The position numbers and the translations under genes are program-made. Below the pieces are notes generated by a model. That model was not told the DNA's origin, did not search any database, and was given only the letters and a program-made list of their open reading frames with translations. A stretch of 64,000 nt of DNA. Source: Phytoactinopolyspora mesophila (GTDB taxonomy: Bacteria > Actinomycetota > Actinomycetes > Jiangellales > Jiangellaceae). Location: contig NZ_WLZY01000001.1 in assembly GCF_010122465.1 (NCBI RefSeq), positions 1,317,710 through 1,381,709 on the forward strand, read 5' to 3'. Shown here in pieces: positions 44,748-54,720 of the stretch. The stretch's first letter is position 1; each line of letters opens with the position of its first letter.

Positions 44748-47700
44748 ATGCCGCGGCGTGGTGATGTTTCGAGTGTGTTGGTGATCGGTTCTGGGCCGAT
44801 TGTGATTGGGCAGGCGTGTGAGTTCGATTATTCGGGGACGCAGGCGTGCCGGGTGTTGCGGGCTGAGGGTCTGCGGGTGGTGCTGGTGAATAGTAATCCG
44901 GCGACGATTATGACCGATCCGGATATCGCGGATGCGACGTATGTGGAGCCGATCACGCGTGAGTTTGTGGAGCGGGTGATCGAGGTTGAGCGCCCGGATG
45001 CGTTGTTGGCGACGTTGGGTGGGCAGACGGCGTTGAACGCGGCGGTGGCGTTGCATGAGGCCGGTGTGCTCGAGCGTCACGGTGTGGAGTTGATCGGGGC
45101 GTCGATCGATGCGATCCAGCGTGGTGAGAACCGTGAGTCGTTCAAACGCATTGTTGCTGATATCGGGGGTGAGACGGCTCGCTCGGCGATCTGTCACTCG
45201 ATGGACGAGTGCCTCAAAGCCGTGGAGGAGTTGGGTTACCCGGTGGTGGTGCGTCCGTCGTTCACGATGGGTGGCGCCGGTTCGGGGATGGCGTTCGACG
45301 AGGAGGATCTGCACAGGATTGCCGGTTCCGGTCTGGCGTTGTCTCCGACCACCGAGGTGCTCCTGGAGGAGTCGATCCTCGGGTGGAAGGAGTATGAGCT
45401 GGAGGTGATGCGTGACCGGGCGGACAACGTGGTGATCGTCTGCTCGATCGAGAATGTCGATCCGATGGGTGTGCATACCGGCGATTCGGTGACGGTCGCG
45501 CCGGCGATGACGCTGACCGATCGCGAGTATCAGGTGATGCGTGACCTCGCGATCGAGGTGATCCGTGCGGTGGGGGTCGACACGGGTGGGTGCAATATCC
45601 AGTTCGCGGTCAACCCTGTGGATGGCCGGATTGTGATTATTGAGATGAACCCGCGGGTGTCACGCTCGTCCGCGCTGGCGTCGAAGGCGACGGGATTCCC
45701 GATCGCGAAGATCGCCGCGAAGGTCGCCCTCGGCTACACCCTCGACGAGATTCCGAACGATATTACTGGGGAGACGCCGGCGTCGTTCGAGCCCACGTTG
45801 GATTACGTGGTGGTGAAGGTGCCCCGGTTCGCGTTCGAGAAGTTTCCCGCGGCCGACACCACACTGACGACCCATATGAAGAGTGTGGGTGAGGCGATGG
45901 CGATCGGGCGGAACTTCACCGAGGCGCTGCAGAAGGCCATGCGTTCGATCGACAAGCCCGGTACGGAGTTCGACTTCACCACCCCGGCTGCGGGCAAGAG
46001 TGAACTGCTGCGTCAGGTGGCGCGGCCGTACGACGGGCGGCTGCGTGACGTGGTCCTGGCCCTGCGGGCCGGGGCGAGTGTGGATCAGCTGTTCGAGGCC
46101 ACGCGGATCGATCCGTGGTTCCTGGACCAGTTGCAGTTGTTGTGCGAGGTCGCTGACGAGGTCGCCCGGGTGGAGCACATCACACCGGAGTTGCTGCGCC
46201 TGGCCAAGCGTCATGGTTTCTCCGACGCGCAGATCGCGCGGATGCGGGGCAGCCGCGCTGATGTCATCCGGGGGGTGCGCGAGACGCTCGGCATCCGGCC
46301 GGTGTTCAAGACGGTGGACACGTGTGCGGCCGAATTCGCCGCGACGACGCCGTATCACTACTCGTCGTACGACGAGGAGACCGAGGTCGCGCCGCGGGAG
46401 AAGCCCGCGGTGATCATCCTCGGGTCCGGGCCGAACCGGATCGGGCAGGGCATCGAGTTCGACTACTCCTGCGTGCACGCCGCCCTCGCACTGCATGACG
46501 CCGGCTACGAAACCGTGATGGTGAACTGCAACCCCGAAACCGTCTCCACTGATTACGACACCTCCGACCGGCTCTACTTCGAACCCCTCACCCTCGAGGA
46601 CGTCCTCGAGGTCGTGCACGCCGAGTCCCAGGCCGGGCCGGTGGCCGGGGTCATCGTGCAGCTGGGCGGGCAGACCCCGCTCGGGCTCGCGAAGGCGCTG
46701 GAGGCGGCTGGGGTGCCGATCGTGGGCACCACCCCGGCCGCTATTGATCTGGCCGAGGAGCGTGGCGCGTTCGGCCGGGTTCTCGCTCAGGCGGGGTTGC
46801 CGGCGCCGAAGCACGGGATGGCTTCGTCGTACGAGGAAGCCAAAAAGATCGCCGCCGACGTCGGGTATCCGGTGCTGGTGCGTCCGTCGTACGTGCTCGG
46901 CGGGCGCGGGATGGAGATCGTGTACGACGAAGCGTCGCTGTCGGACTACATCACTCGGGCTACCGAAGCCTCGCCGGAGCACCCGGTCCTGGTTGACCGG
47001 TTCCTCGACGACGCAGTTGAGATCGACGTGGACGCCCTCTACGACGGCGAAGAACTCTACCTGGGCGGGGTGATGGAACACATCGAAGAGGCCGGGATCC
47101 ACTCCGGTGACTCCGCCTGCGCGCTGCCCCCAACGACACTCGGGCGCGACGAGCTGCTGCGCATCCGCGCCTCCACCGAAGCCATCGCGAAAGGCGTCGG
47201 GGTGCGCGGCCTGCTGAACGTGCAGTATGCCCTCGCAGGCGACGTGCTGTACGTGCTCGAGGCCAACCCCCGGGCCTCGCGGACGGTGCCGTTCGTGTCG
47301 AAAGCGACCGCCGTGCCGCTAGCGAAGGCAGCCGCCCGGATCATGCTCGGTGCCACCGTGGCGCAGCTGCGCACCGAGGGCATCCTCCCCGCCGCTGGTG
47401 ACGGCGTCGACTGGCCGGCCGATGCGCCCGTCGCGGTCAAAGAGGCCGTGATGCCATTCAACCGGTTCCGCACCCCCGACGGGAAAACGGTAGACACCCT
47501 GCTCGGACCGGAAATGCGCTCCACCGGTGAGGTCATGGGCATCGACCACCTCTTCGGCGCCGCATTCGCCAAATCCCAAACCGCGGCGTTCGGGCCACTA
47601 CCCACCTCGGGGACCGTGTTCGTCTCACTGGCCAACCGCGACAAACGACACATGATCTTCCCCGTCAAACGCCTCGCCGACCTCGGATTCACCATCATCG

Positions 47701-48146
47701 CCACCGCCGGCACCGCCGACGTGCTCCGCCGCAACGGCGTCAACGCCGAAATCGTCCGCAAACGCTGGACCGGCCACGAACCCGACGGCACCCCCACCAT
47801 CATCGGCCGAATCCTCAACGGCGACGTCAACCTCATCATCAACACCCCCACAGGAGCCACCACCGCCGGCAACCCACGCGCCGACGGCTACGAAATCCGC
47901 ACCGCCGCCATCCAAGCCAACATCCCCTGCATCACCACCGTCCAAGGCCTCGCCGCCGCCGTCCAAGGCATCGAAGCCCTCTGCACAGGCACGCTAGACG
48001 TCCGACCACTACAAAGCAGGAATAGGCCCGTGGATCGCAACGCCGACATTCGGCGTTGCTCTGACGACGCCCGGTTGAGCCTCGAAGGACCTTGTCGCAC
48101 GCTACAAGCCGACACAAGAGCAGCGCTACCGTCTTCGGAACAATAA
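44748..48146 (+). CDS. carB: carbamoyl-phosphate synthase large subunit
   Basis: 1132 residues from ATG 44748, which gives the canonical opening [20 protein letters not shown]. Two ATP-grasp halves are complete ([17 protein letters not shown] in the first; [20 protein letters not shown] in the second), followed by the MGS-like regulatory domain ([20 protein letters not shown]). It makes carbamoyl phosphate from bicarbonate, ammonia and 2 ATP with CarA, which is not adjacent. Homology ends at DVRPLQ near 48010; the last ~44 residues are unrelated and read through a perfect stem-loop, so the native stop seems lost. The first ~1.5 kb is G-rich and the last ~0.6 kb C-rich on the coding strand. 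It may serve pyrimidine/arginine synthesis or the neighbouring carbamoyltransferase. Confidence 0.92.
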   Translation: MPRRGDVSSVLVIGSGPIVIGQACEFDYSGTQACRVLRAEGLRVVLVNSNPATIMTDPDIADATYVEPITREFVERVIEVERPDALLATLGGQTALNAAVALHEAGVLERHGVELIGASIDAIQRGENRESFKRIVADIGGETARSAICHSMDECLKAVEELGYPVVVRPSFTMGGAGSGMAFDEEDLHRIAGSGLALSPTTEVLLEESILGWKEYELEVMRDRADNVVIVCSIENVDPMGVHTGDSVTVAPAMTLTDREYQVMRDLAIEVIRAVGVDTGGCNIQFAVNPVDGRIVIIEMNPRVSRSSALASKATGFPIAKIAAKVALGYTLDEIPNDITGETPASFEPTLDYVVVKVPRFAFEKFPAADTTLTTHMKSVGEAMAIGRNFTEALQKAMRSIDKPGTEFDFTTPAAGKSELLRQVARPYDGRLRDVVLALRAGASVDQLFEATRIDPWFLDQLQLLCEVADEVARVEHITPELLRLAKRHGFSDAQIARMRGSRADVIRGVRETLGIRPVFKTVDTCAAEFAATTPYHYSSYDEETEVAPREKPAVIILGSGPNRIGQGIEFDYSCVHAALALHDAGYETVMVNCNPETVSTDYDTSDRLYFEPLTLEDVLEVVHAESQAGPVAGVIVQLGGQTPLGLAKALEAAGVPIVGTTPAAIDLAEERGAFGRVLAQAGLPAPKHGMASSYEEAKKIAADVGYPVLVRPSYVLGGRGMEIVYDEASLSDYITRATEASPEHPVLVDRFLDDAVEIDVDALYDGEELYLGGVMEHIEEAGIHSGDSACALPPTTLGRDELLRIRASTEAIAKGVGVRGLLNVQYALAGDVLYVLEANPRASRTVPFVSKATAVPLAKAAARIMLGATVAQLRTEGILPAAGDGVDWPADAPVAVKEAVMPFNRFRTPDGKTVDTLLGPEMRSTGEVMGIDHLFGAAFAKSQTAAFGPLPTSGTVFVSLANRDKRHMIFPVKRLADLGFTIIATAGTADVLRRNGVNAEIVRKRWTGHEPDGTPTIIGRILNGDVNLIINTPTGATTAGNPRADGYEIRTAAIQANIPCITTVQGLAAAVQGIEALCTGTLDVRPLQSRNRPVDRNADIRRCSDDARLSLEGPCRTLQADTRAALPSSEQ
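48037..48059 (+). terminator. stem-loop inside the carB tail
   Basis: GCAACGCCGA (48037-48046) and TCGGCGTTGC (48050-48059) form a perfect 10-bp stem with loop CAT. It lies where a terminator would be expected behind a normal-length carB. A TAG at 48023-48025 is in another frame, consistent with a lost stop. Confidence 0.55.
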
Positions 48147-48170
48147 AATCGAGCTCGCGACGGAACTTTC

Positions 48171-49340
48171 CTAGACCTCGGACTGTTCGATGCTAAAGAA
48201 CTCCTTTGGCGTCAAGCTACCCAGATCGACAGCCTTGAGCGTGGACACGATTCGCGGCGCTGCCCGACCGTCACCGAACGGTGACTGGACGAAATGGGAC
48301 TGTTGCTGATGCTCCACGGTGAGCGCGTGACGGATCGCCTGGGTGATTTCTGCTGCAGATTCACCGCAGTCGACGACGGACGCGGCACGCGGGCGACCAT
48401 CTTGCCGGCTGCCAATGTTCACCGTCGGTGTGTGTACGGCGGGGGCTTCGATCAACCCGGCGGACGAGTTGCCGACAACGAGAGACGCCAGTTTGGCCAG
48501 ACTCAGAAACACGGTCTGCCCCAGTGAAGGTGTCGCTATCGACCTTTGCCGGTGCGCCTCCACGTATTCATGGATGGCCGCCGAGACCGTGGAACCGTCC
48601 TGGTCGACGTTGGTCCCGGTGAAAACAACGCTTGCGTCAGGGAAACCATCCAGCGCCGCCAACAAACCCCGCACGCCAGCGCGGCTACCTTGCCTGTCAG
48701 CGGTAGCCGGGTGATACGTGACCACAAACACTGGGTCGCGCAACCGGGTGTTGAGCCGGCGGTCCAGCTCAGTTCGGTCAAGGAAACGCATCGATACTAC
48801 CCTGTCGATGCTCGGCAGCCCCGTGGCGTGTACCCGTTCGGGGCGCTCCCCCATCTGGACCACTCGGCGGCGAGAGGCATCATTGGCTGTGAAGTGGAGA
48901 TGGCTCAGCTTTGTGATGGCATGTCGGGTGGCGTCGTCGGTGGATCCGTAAGATAAGTCCCCGCCAGCAATGTGGGCGATCGGCAGCGATGAAATGTGGG
49001 CGGCATACGCGACGGCAAGCGCCTCATAACGGTCACCCAGGATGACGAGGATGTCTGGGGCAATACGGGCAAGTGCATCGGCAAAGCCGATCATAGCGAG
49101 TCCCGTCGACTTGGCCACCGCCGAGGGTGTGTCATTAGAGAGAACCATGTCAACACGTTCGTCGACTCGGAACCCATCCTCTTCGACCTGACGCACAGTG
49201 AGGCCTTGCCGCTCAACCAAGTGCCCGCCGGCGACCAAGAGCCGCAAATCGGCTTCTAGGTCGTCATGCAACGCTTGGATCACGGTAAACAAGGGACCGT
49301 AGTCGGCTCTCGATCCAGTGAATACACACACCCGCCGCAT
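48171..49340 (-). CDS. legG: UDP-GlcNAc 2-epimerase (hydrolysing), NeuC/LegG type
   Basis: 389 residues from ATG 49340, AAGGA 10 bases upstream. VCVFTGSRADYGPLFTVIQAL is the NeuC/LegG opening; LVILGDRYEALAVAYAA, HIAGGDLSYGSTDDATRHAITKLSHLHF and VGNSSAGLIEAP are the GT-B epimerase signatures. The hydrolysing form releases ManNAc or a 2,4-diacetamido-6-deoxymannose for sialic- or legionaminic-acid synthesis. It directly follows a decayed legB copy on the same strand, so it was probably once in a leg operon. It converges on carB. The condensing synthase is not in the window. Confidence 0.88.
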   Translation of the reverse strand: MRRVCVFTGSRADYGPLFTVIQALHDDLEADLRLLVAGGHLVERQGLTVRQVEEDGFRVDERVDMVLSNDTPSAVAKSTGLAMIGFADALARIAPDILVILGDRYEALAVAYAAHISSLPIAHIAGGDLSYGSTDDATRHAITKLSHLHFTANDASRRRVVQMGERPERVHATGLPSIDRVVSMRFLDRTELDRRLNTRLRDPVFVVTYHPATADRQGSRAGVRGLLAALDGFPDASVVFTGTNVDQDGSTVSAAIHEYVEAHRQRSIATPSLGQTVFLSLAKLASLVVGNSSAGLIEAPAVHTPTVNIGSRQDGRPRAASVVDCGESAAEITQAIRHALTVEHQQQSHFVQSPFGDGRAAPRIVSTLKAVDLGSLTPKEFFSIEQSEV

Positions 49341-49346
49341 CGGGTT

Positions 49347-49718
49347 TCATCCTTCCCCGTCACGAACTGCTTCCAGCGCGTTCAAGATGTCTGCGAACAA
49401 CGTGTCCGAAAACGAGGTGGGCGCCCGGTAGCTGTAGAGCATGTCCACCAACTCGGCCAAATGGAATACGACATCCCTCCGACCGCGTAGCGCACATCGC
49501 TGGTAGCGAATGAAACCCAGCCGTAACTCGCCGCGGTCGTCACCGCGTGGTTCCAGCTCGCTCGGCCATCCGTACGAGCCGTTCGAGTTATACCGGCACA
49601 GTGCCGGCGCCCAAGCCGATTCTCGACGTAGCTGATCAATCAGATGGCTATCGTTAACCCCAGCAGCGCCCGCCGCTTGCATTCGTTCGCCTGTAAATCC
49701 TGCCACCCTCTGCCCCAT
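49347..49718 (-). pseudogene. decayed legB fragment
   Basis: About 120 codons aligning with the first 125 residues of the intact LegB (30862-31872). The match includes YNSNGSYGW, DVVFHLAELVDMLYSY versus DVVFHLAALVAIPYSY, and ILNALEAVR versus TLNVLEAVR. The glycine-rich NAD loop is disrupted (GERMQAAGAAGVNDSHLID) and the catalytic Tyr/Lys half is absent. It ends 6 bases before legG. It is an old paralogue rather than a fresh copy. Confidence 0.75.
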
Positions 49719-50022
49719 CCCACGAAGCTCAACGACTGCTTACCGTAGTGCGGCTACGATAATCGATCGTGAACAACTACAGGCCCTTGCGCAAAGGGGT
49801 GTATTTCCGCAGCTCCAGGCACGACAAAGCTGTGCGACGAACGCGTCTGCGTGAGAGTTGTACGACGAGTGCGTCCCGTGGGAACCGGGCCGTCCAATAA
49901 ATGCAGTCCGGCGAGACATACGAAGGTTCCCTCGGCAGCTCGGCATGCGCCATTCCATGATCCGGGGTCGTTTTTCAACAGTCGCAGCAGCCGAGGCGTT
50001 CTTTAGAGCTTCCGCCAATTGA
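49719..50022. other. 300-bp stretch, no firm gene
   Basis: CGTAG-TGCGG-CTACG near 49744-49758 could form a small hairpin. A minus-strand frame reads PSYVSPDCIYWTARFPRD but has no recognised family; it may be another remnant cut by the IS5 element. Confidence 0.35.
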
Positions 50023-50815
50023 TCATGGGCGGCGCTGCGGTCGGGTGTCCCAGCGGTGGGTGGTCCAGGCGGTGCGGACGAGTCGTCGGACGATGATGAT
50101 GACGTTGGCCAGGGCGATCCAGAAGCCGATCACCCGAGCTCGTCGTTCGGTGCACCAGGCAAGCTTCTTGACGCGTTGTGCCAGGCGTTGGCGCGCTCGA
50201 CGCCCCACCGCTTGCCAGCGGTGACCGGGGCCGGTTTGCCGCGTTCGGCGATGTCGGCGCGGATGCCCCGGGCGGCCAGTTCGGTGCGGGTCTTGGTCGA
50301 GTCGTAGCCGCGGTCTAGATGCACGGTGACGTGTTCTGGCAGCGGTCCGAGGGCGGTCAACGTGTCCAAGGTGGGCGCCAGCAGGGGCGAGTCGTGGGCG
50401 CTAGCCGGTGCCGCACCACGCCGACGGGAATGCCGGCAGCGTCGACGAGGATGGACCGCTTCGTGCCACGTTTGCCCCGGTCGACTGGGCTGCGGCCGGC
50501 CAACTCGCCACCACACGGTTCCTTGGTGATGCATCCGTCCACGGCGATGTCTGACAGCCGCAACCCGACGATCCGGTCGTAGGCGTCGCGGGCCAGCTGC
50601 TCCAGCATCTGCATGACACCGAGGGTGATCCACTCGTCCCGGCGGCGCAGCGTCGTGGCCGATACCGTGCCGTCTGCGATCCGGTGGTAGGCGCAGCCGA
50701 ACACCAGCACCTGAACCAGCTTGTCGAACACCGCCCGGTCAGGAACCCGCAGCCGGTGTCCGCCCTTGGGTGAGACACATCCCGGGCCGGGAGCAGCGCG
50801 ACGAACTGGCCCCAC
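50023..50815 (-). pseudogene. IS5-family transposase, multiply frameshifted
   Basis: An IS5-group DDE transposase spread over three frames: VFDKLVQVLVFGCAYHRIADG and WITLGVMQMLEQLARDAYD; then, after a shift near 50400, HDSPLLAPTLDTLTALGPLP and VHLDRGYDSTKTRTELAARG with ERAN; then, after a shift near 50165, KKLAWCTERRARVIGFWIAL and a normal C-terminus. The catalytic DDE residues are nearly all present but no single frame encodes a full enzyme. It lies head-to-head with the IS3 remnant. Confidence 0.8.
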
Positions 50816-50886
50816 ACCGTGGAGGGCTCCCGGCTCCGTAGACAGTCACCGAATTGGTTCGACGGTCTATGAGGAGAGAAGTAGAA

Positions 50887-51174
50887 GTGGGAGCACGTGG
50901 GAAATTCACGCCTGAGTACAAGGCCGAGGCTGTAGAGTTGGTGATCAGCTCGGGCCGCAGTATCGCTCACACGGCGAACGGCCTGGGTATCGGGTCGGAG
51001 ACATTACGGAATTGGGTGAAGATGGCGAAGAAGCGTGGCGAGTTCGAGGAGAAGCCACTGGATGTTAGTGAACGAGCGCGCTTGAAGGAACTTGAAGAAG
51101 AAGTCCGTCGCCTGAAACTGGAACGGGAGATCCTGAAAAAAGCCGCGGCGTGGTTCGCGAAAGAGAGCATGTGA
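50887..51174 (+). CDS. IS3-family transposase OrfA
   Basis: 95 residues from GTG 50887 with GAGGAG 10 bases upstream. HTH_Tnp_1-type helix-turn-helix (KFTPEYKAEAVELVISSGRS; GIGSETLRNWV) and a C-terminal leucine zipper (KELEEEVRRLKLEREILKKA). OrfA is intact, but the OrfB needed to form the active OrfAB fusion is broken, so the element should be immobile. Confidence 0.85.
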   Translation: MGARGKFTPEYKAEAVELVISSGRSIAHTANGLGIGSETLRNWVKMAKKRGEFEEKPLDVSERARLKELEEEVRRLKLEREILKKAAAWFAKESM

Positions 51175-51190
51175 AGTTCGCTTTCATCTG

Positions 51191-52103
51191 TGATTGGATG
51201 ACCATGAGCAACGCAAACCACGCAAAGAACGTATCCCTGTGTCGTTGATGTGTAAGGCTCTTGAAGTATCACGTTCGGGCTATTATGCCTGGTTGAAACG
51301 GACCGAGTCCGAACGCACATACGCCGATGCCGAATTGACGTTGATCATCGAGAAGATCCACGATGACCACCAGGGCCGTTTGGGTATCGGGCGGCTCGTG
51401 GTCGAGTTGGCCAAGCTCGGCCGCCGGCACTCACACAAGGGCATGCGGCGCCTGGTCCATGCTGCCGGCCTAGCCTGTGTGCATCCTCGCCCGTACAAGG
51501 CCACGACGGCGCAGGACGCGGCCAACACAGCCACGGCCTGGTCGACCTCGTCGAGCGCGACTTCGTGCCCGACGCTCCGAACCGGCTCTGGTTCACCGAT
51601 ATAACCTACATTCGCATATGGGGCGGCTGGGCCTACTTAGCGGCGATCATTGACGGATACACACGTAAAATAGTCGGCTGGTCGGTGAATACGCACATGC
51701 GCACCAGTCTCGTTACCGATGCGCTGATGATGGCGCTCGAACGCCAACGCCCAGCTCTCGGGCACACTATTATTCATAGCGACCGCGGCAGCCAGGACGA
51801 CTGGTTGAATCCGCGCAATATACTTCTACTAATTGCAGTAAGAAGCTCACACAGCTGGGCATGCGGGCTTCACTTGGCCGGGCCGGGACTTGTTACGACA
51901 ACGCGCTCGCTGGATCTTTCAATTCTATGTTAAAGATCGAACGTGTCTATCGTCACGTGTATCCGACGCGGACGAAGGCGCAGAAAGATATTGCCAATTA
52001 CATTGAGGTGTTCTTCAATTGTAGATGAATCCATTCAGGGATCGACTACAAGACTCCGCAAGAAGTCCGCAACGAATACCTGAATCGGCAGGTCGCAGCA
52101 TAA
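51191..52103 (+). pseudogene. IS3-family transposase OrfB, broken
   Basis: rve-type integrase core in pieces. CKALEVSRSGYYAWLKR and GRLGIGRLVVELAKLGRR are in one frame; after a shift near 51525 NRLWFTDITYIRIWGGWAYL with the first catalytic Asp, then IIHSDRGSQ with the second. After another shift near 51795 come RAGTCYDNALAGSFNSMLK and a TAG at about 52023, then IDYKTPQEVRNEYLNRQVAA with its normal TAA. At least two frameshifts and one nonsense codon. Confidence 0.82.
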
Positions 52104-52328
52104 CCGTCCGCAAATGGAGCGGTCCGGAAAGCTCGAGGCAGACCAGCCTAAGTCGACCCCTGCAATTTGGTCATGAGATACGCTATACATAGCCAAATGA
52201 CGCCTTACACCTAAGGCCAATCCTCTCAAGTCGGATCTGCTGCTCCGAGTCAAACCCCAACTCCTCTCAGGTTTTGGTCAACGCTAAGCGATCCGGCGGG
52301 AAGTTCCGTCGCGAAGGGGCGCCAACGA

Positions 52329-53588
52329 ATGAAAGTACTGCTTCTGACTCACGGTACCCGCGGAGATGTGGAGCCCTTTGTGGCGCTGGCCGAAGCCCTG
52401 CGTCTCGCCGGCCACGAGCCAATAGTTGCCGCGCCATCGACGTCAAGTCAGTCAATCGAACAGCGGGGCTTGAATGCGATTTCTCTTTACGATCCGTGGC
52501 CGCTGCTTTCACGTGAGCGCGTTATACGCGAGGCTTTCGAGAGAAACTATCGAGGATTGCTAGGAAAATGGCAGCTCATTCAGGTGGTCCGCAAATATAG
52601 ACATTCAATGCCTTCCGTGCTCGAAGATATTGCAAAACTTGGCGACACCTACGCGGATATGCTCGTCTATCATCCTGCATTTCCTGGAAACAGGATAGCA
52701 GAACGAACCGGAGTGCCCTCGGTTGCTGCATGCGTTCAACCGCTGTGGGTGCCGACTGATTCTTTCACCAACCCTCTGATTCCTTACGACTTGCCGGCCG
52801 CCCTCAACCATATTTCATATCTAGCAACACGAATATGGTTCCGAATTCACTTCGGGGGCACGTCCGGCTTAGATAAGGTGACACGACGCCGCCTTCGTGG
52901 TGGTAGGAGTAACGTCCTGCGTAAGCCTGACGGGCGACCCGCCACGATACTTCAGGCTTTTAGCACTCACATGCTGCCATCACCACTCAACTACCCGTCA
53001 TGGGTTCACACCACTGGATTTTGGTTTTCTCCTGCTACTCGTAGGTTTACACCTCCACGGGCGCTCTCTAAGTTTTTAGAAACGGACAAACCTGTGGTGT
53101 ATGTCGGTTTCGGTAGCTCGATCGGCATTGATCCGGTCCGTCAAGGGCGCATAATACGACAAGCGATTAGGCTCGCAGGGGTTCGCGCCGTAGTTGTCTC
53201 CGGCTGGGGTGGGATCGAGCCAGAGTCCGACGAGGATACGTTGCCTTTGAAGAATTTGCCTTTCGACTGGCTCTTCCCGAGGATGGCGGCCATCGTGCAT
53301 CACGGTGGAGTCGGCACCACAGGCTCCGCTCTCGCGTCGGGCCGCCCGCAAGTTGTATGTCCATTCTACATCGATCAGCCATTCCTGGCACGGCGCATGC
53401 ACGCATCCGGCGTTGCGCCAGAACCGCTTCCTCAAATTCACCTCACGCCCGATCGGCTAGCGATCGCGATCCGCGTGGCTGTTGAAAGTCGGAGATTGAA
53501 TCGACGCGCCAAGCATCTCGGGAGACTTGTACGTGACGAGAACGGCGTGGCCGCTGCCACGCGGATACTCGAATCCGAATGTCAATAA
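52329..53588 (+). CDS. GT1-family glycosyltransferase (MGT/UGT type)
   Basis: 419 residues, ATG 52329 behind GAAGGGG. GT-B fold: MKVLLLTHGTRGDVEPFVAL at the N-terminus, VVYVGFGSS, and the donor-site motif HHGGVGTTGSALASGRPQVVCPFYIDQPF at about 323-351 (residues given in pieces: HHGGVGTT, DQPF). It transfers a sugar from a nucleotide sugar to a lipid, polyketide or sterol-like acceptor. GC is lower than in the core genes. It is the only intact cargo gene in the IS cluster. A 45-bp stretch of its donor motif is repeated at 57544. Confidence 0.9.
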   Translation: MKVLLLTHGTRGDVEPFVALAEALRLAGHEPIVAAPSTSSQSIEQRGLNAISLYDPWPLLSRERVIREAFERNYRGLLGKWQLIQVVRKYRHSMPSVLEDIAKLGDTYADMLVYHPAFPGNRIAERTGVPSVAACVQPLWVPTDSFTNPLIPYDLPAALNHISYLATRIWFRIHFGGTSGLDKVTRRRLRGGRSNVLRKPDGRPATILQAFSTHMLPSPLNYPSWVHTTGFWFSPATRRFTPPRALSKFLETDKPVVYVGFGSSIGIDPVRQGRIIRQAIRLAGVRAVVVSGWGGIEPESDEDTLPLKNLPFDWLFPRMAAIVHHGGVGTTGSALASGRPQVVCPFYIDQPFLARRMHASGVAPEPLPQIHLTPDRLAIAIRVAVESRRLNRRAKHLGRLVRDENGVAAATRILESECQ

Positions 53589-53619
53589 GCCAACTACTTC
53601 CTGACTCGTGCCACTGGGG

Positions 53620-54591
53620 TTAGTGACCTTTTTCGAGGGCGGTGAGGATCTTCTCGGCGGTAGGGGTAAGGTCGGCGTCGAAGTCGAGGTGCTGGCCGTT
53701 GATTTCGATGGTGACGGTGCGGATCGGGCGGAGGCTCTGGATGATCTTCCGGATCGACTTCCCGGTCGTGTGCTGCAGGTAGCGGCTGATCGCGAGCGCA
53801 GCGAACTCGATGGTCAGATGGGCTTGGATGGCGTCGTGGTCGTGGTGAAACACTGGACGGGCACGAAGATCACTTTTGGTCATTCTGAATGAGCGTTCGA
53901 CTTCGAACAGGTCGTGGTATGCGCTGATCACAGCTGCGCCGGTCATCGTGTCGATGGGCAGGTTGGTCACATAGCCTTTCAGGCCGGCGAGCTGGCGGGC
54001 CCGTTCCACCAGGTCCCAGTCCACCCCACGGGTGGCGCCGTCGATCTTGACGAAGCGGTCCTTCTTCAACGGCCGGGTGCCGTCGGCGACCTTCTCGGCA
54101 CGTTCGACCATCTTGTTAATCGACCGGTCATCACGTTTCTGCCGCTTGAATGACCACTGGTACACGATGCGGCGCTGCCGGGCGTCACCGCGGGTACCCA
54201 TTACCCGGCTGGATTCGAGGATCTGCCCGTCGGTGAAGTAGTTCCCGTGCCGGTCGAAATGCTCGGCCAAGTCGTAGGGCGCTTTGGTGATTCGGGAGCC
54301 GACAATGAAGGAGAACCCCGCATCTTCCAACGCGTTCAGGTTCGCCGCGGACAGCATGCCGGCATCCGCGACCACGACCATGTCGGTGACACCATGACGG
54401 TGCTGGAACGAGCTCAGCACTGGGATCAGCGTGGTGGTCTCTGCCGTGTTCCCCTTGAACAGGTGAACCTCGAGCGGGAACCCGACAGGGTCGACCAACA
54501 GCCCGACTTGAACCTGAGGATCGATGCGGTGTTCTTTGCTCATGCCCACTCGCCGCAGGGTGTCTTCGTCTTCGATCTCGAAGTGCAACGT
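53620..54591 (-). CDS. IS1634-family transposase, 3' exon
   Basis: 323 codons plus stop. It starts directly at the intron boundary with ACG TTG CAC (TLHFEIEDEDTLRRVG) and is in frame with the 5' exon. It carries the later DDE-type motifs (VVVADAGMLSAANLNAL; HDLFEVERSFRMTKSDLRA) and a TAA beside the terminal repeat. It could be mistaken for a short gene starting at TTG 54588, but the exon junction explains it better. Confidence 0.85.
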   Translation of the reverse strand, partial: TLHFEIEDEDTLRRVGMSKEHRIDPQVQVGLLVDPVGFPLEVHLFKGNTAETTTLIPVLSSFQHRHGVTDMVVVADAGMLSAANLNALEDAGFSFIVGSRITKAPYDLAEHFDRHGNYFTDGQILESSRVMGTRGDARQRRIVYQWSFKRQKRDDRSINKMVERAEKVADGTRPLKKDRFVKIDGATRGVDWDLVERARQLAGLKGYVTNLPIDTMTGAAVISAYHDLFEVERSFRMTKSDLRARPVFHHDHDAIQAHLTIEFAALAISRYLQHTTGKSIRKIIQSLRPIRTVTIEINGQHLDFDADLTPTAEKILTALEKGH

Positions 54592-54654
54592 GTTGGGTCG
54601 GCCCGGGGCGCGGTGGCAGCGTTTCCGCCACTCCGTTTCCCCGGACCGCCCGCC

Positions 54655-54688
54655 GAACCCGCCGTGCGCCTCTCAGCGCAACGGGCTC
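54655..54688 (-). ncRNA. group II intron domain V
   Basis: 34 nucleotides on the minus strand with outer stem GAGCCCG/CGGGTTC and inner TTGCGC/GCGCAC around loop TGAGAG. This is the catalytic hairpin, and AGC lies at the expected triad position. It lies 33 bases after the maturase stop. Confidence 0.82.
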
Positions 54689-54720
54689 TCCGCGAGGGTG
54701 ATGCCGTCTGTCGGTCGTGG

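Noticed and set aside
45660..47102. 480-codon minus-strand frame opposite carB
   Set aside because: His/Arg-rich antisense shadow of a conserved gene with no family features.
53620..54588. A stand-alone short transposase gene starting at TTG
   Set aside because: The start is the intron-exon junction; it is the 3' exon of a split transposase.
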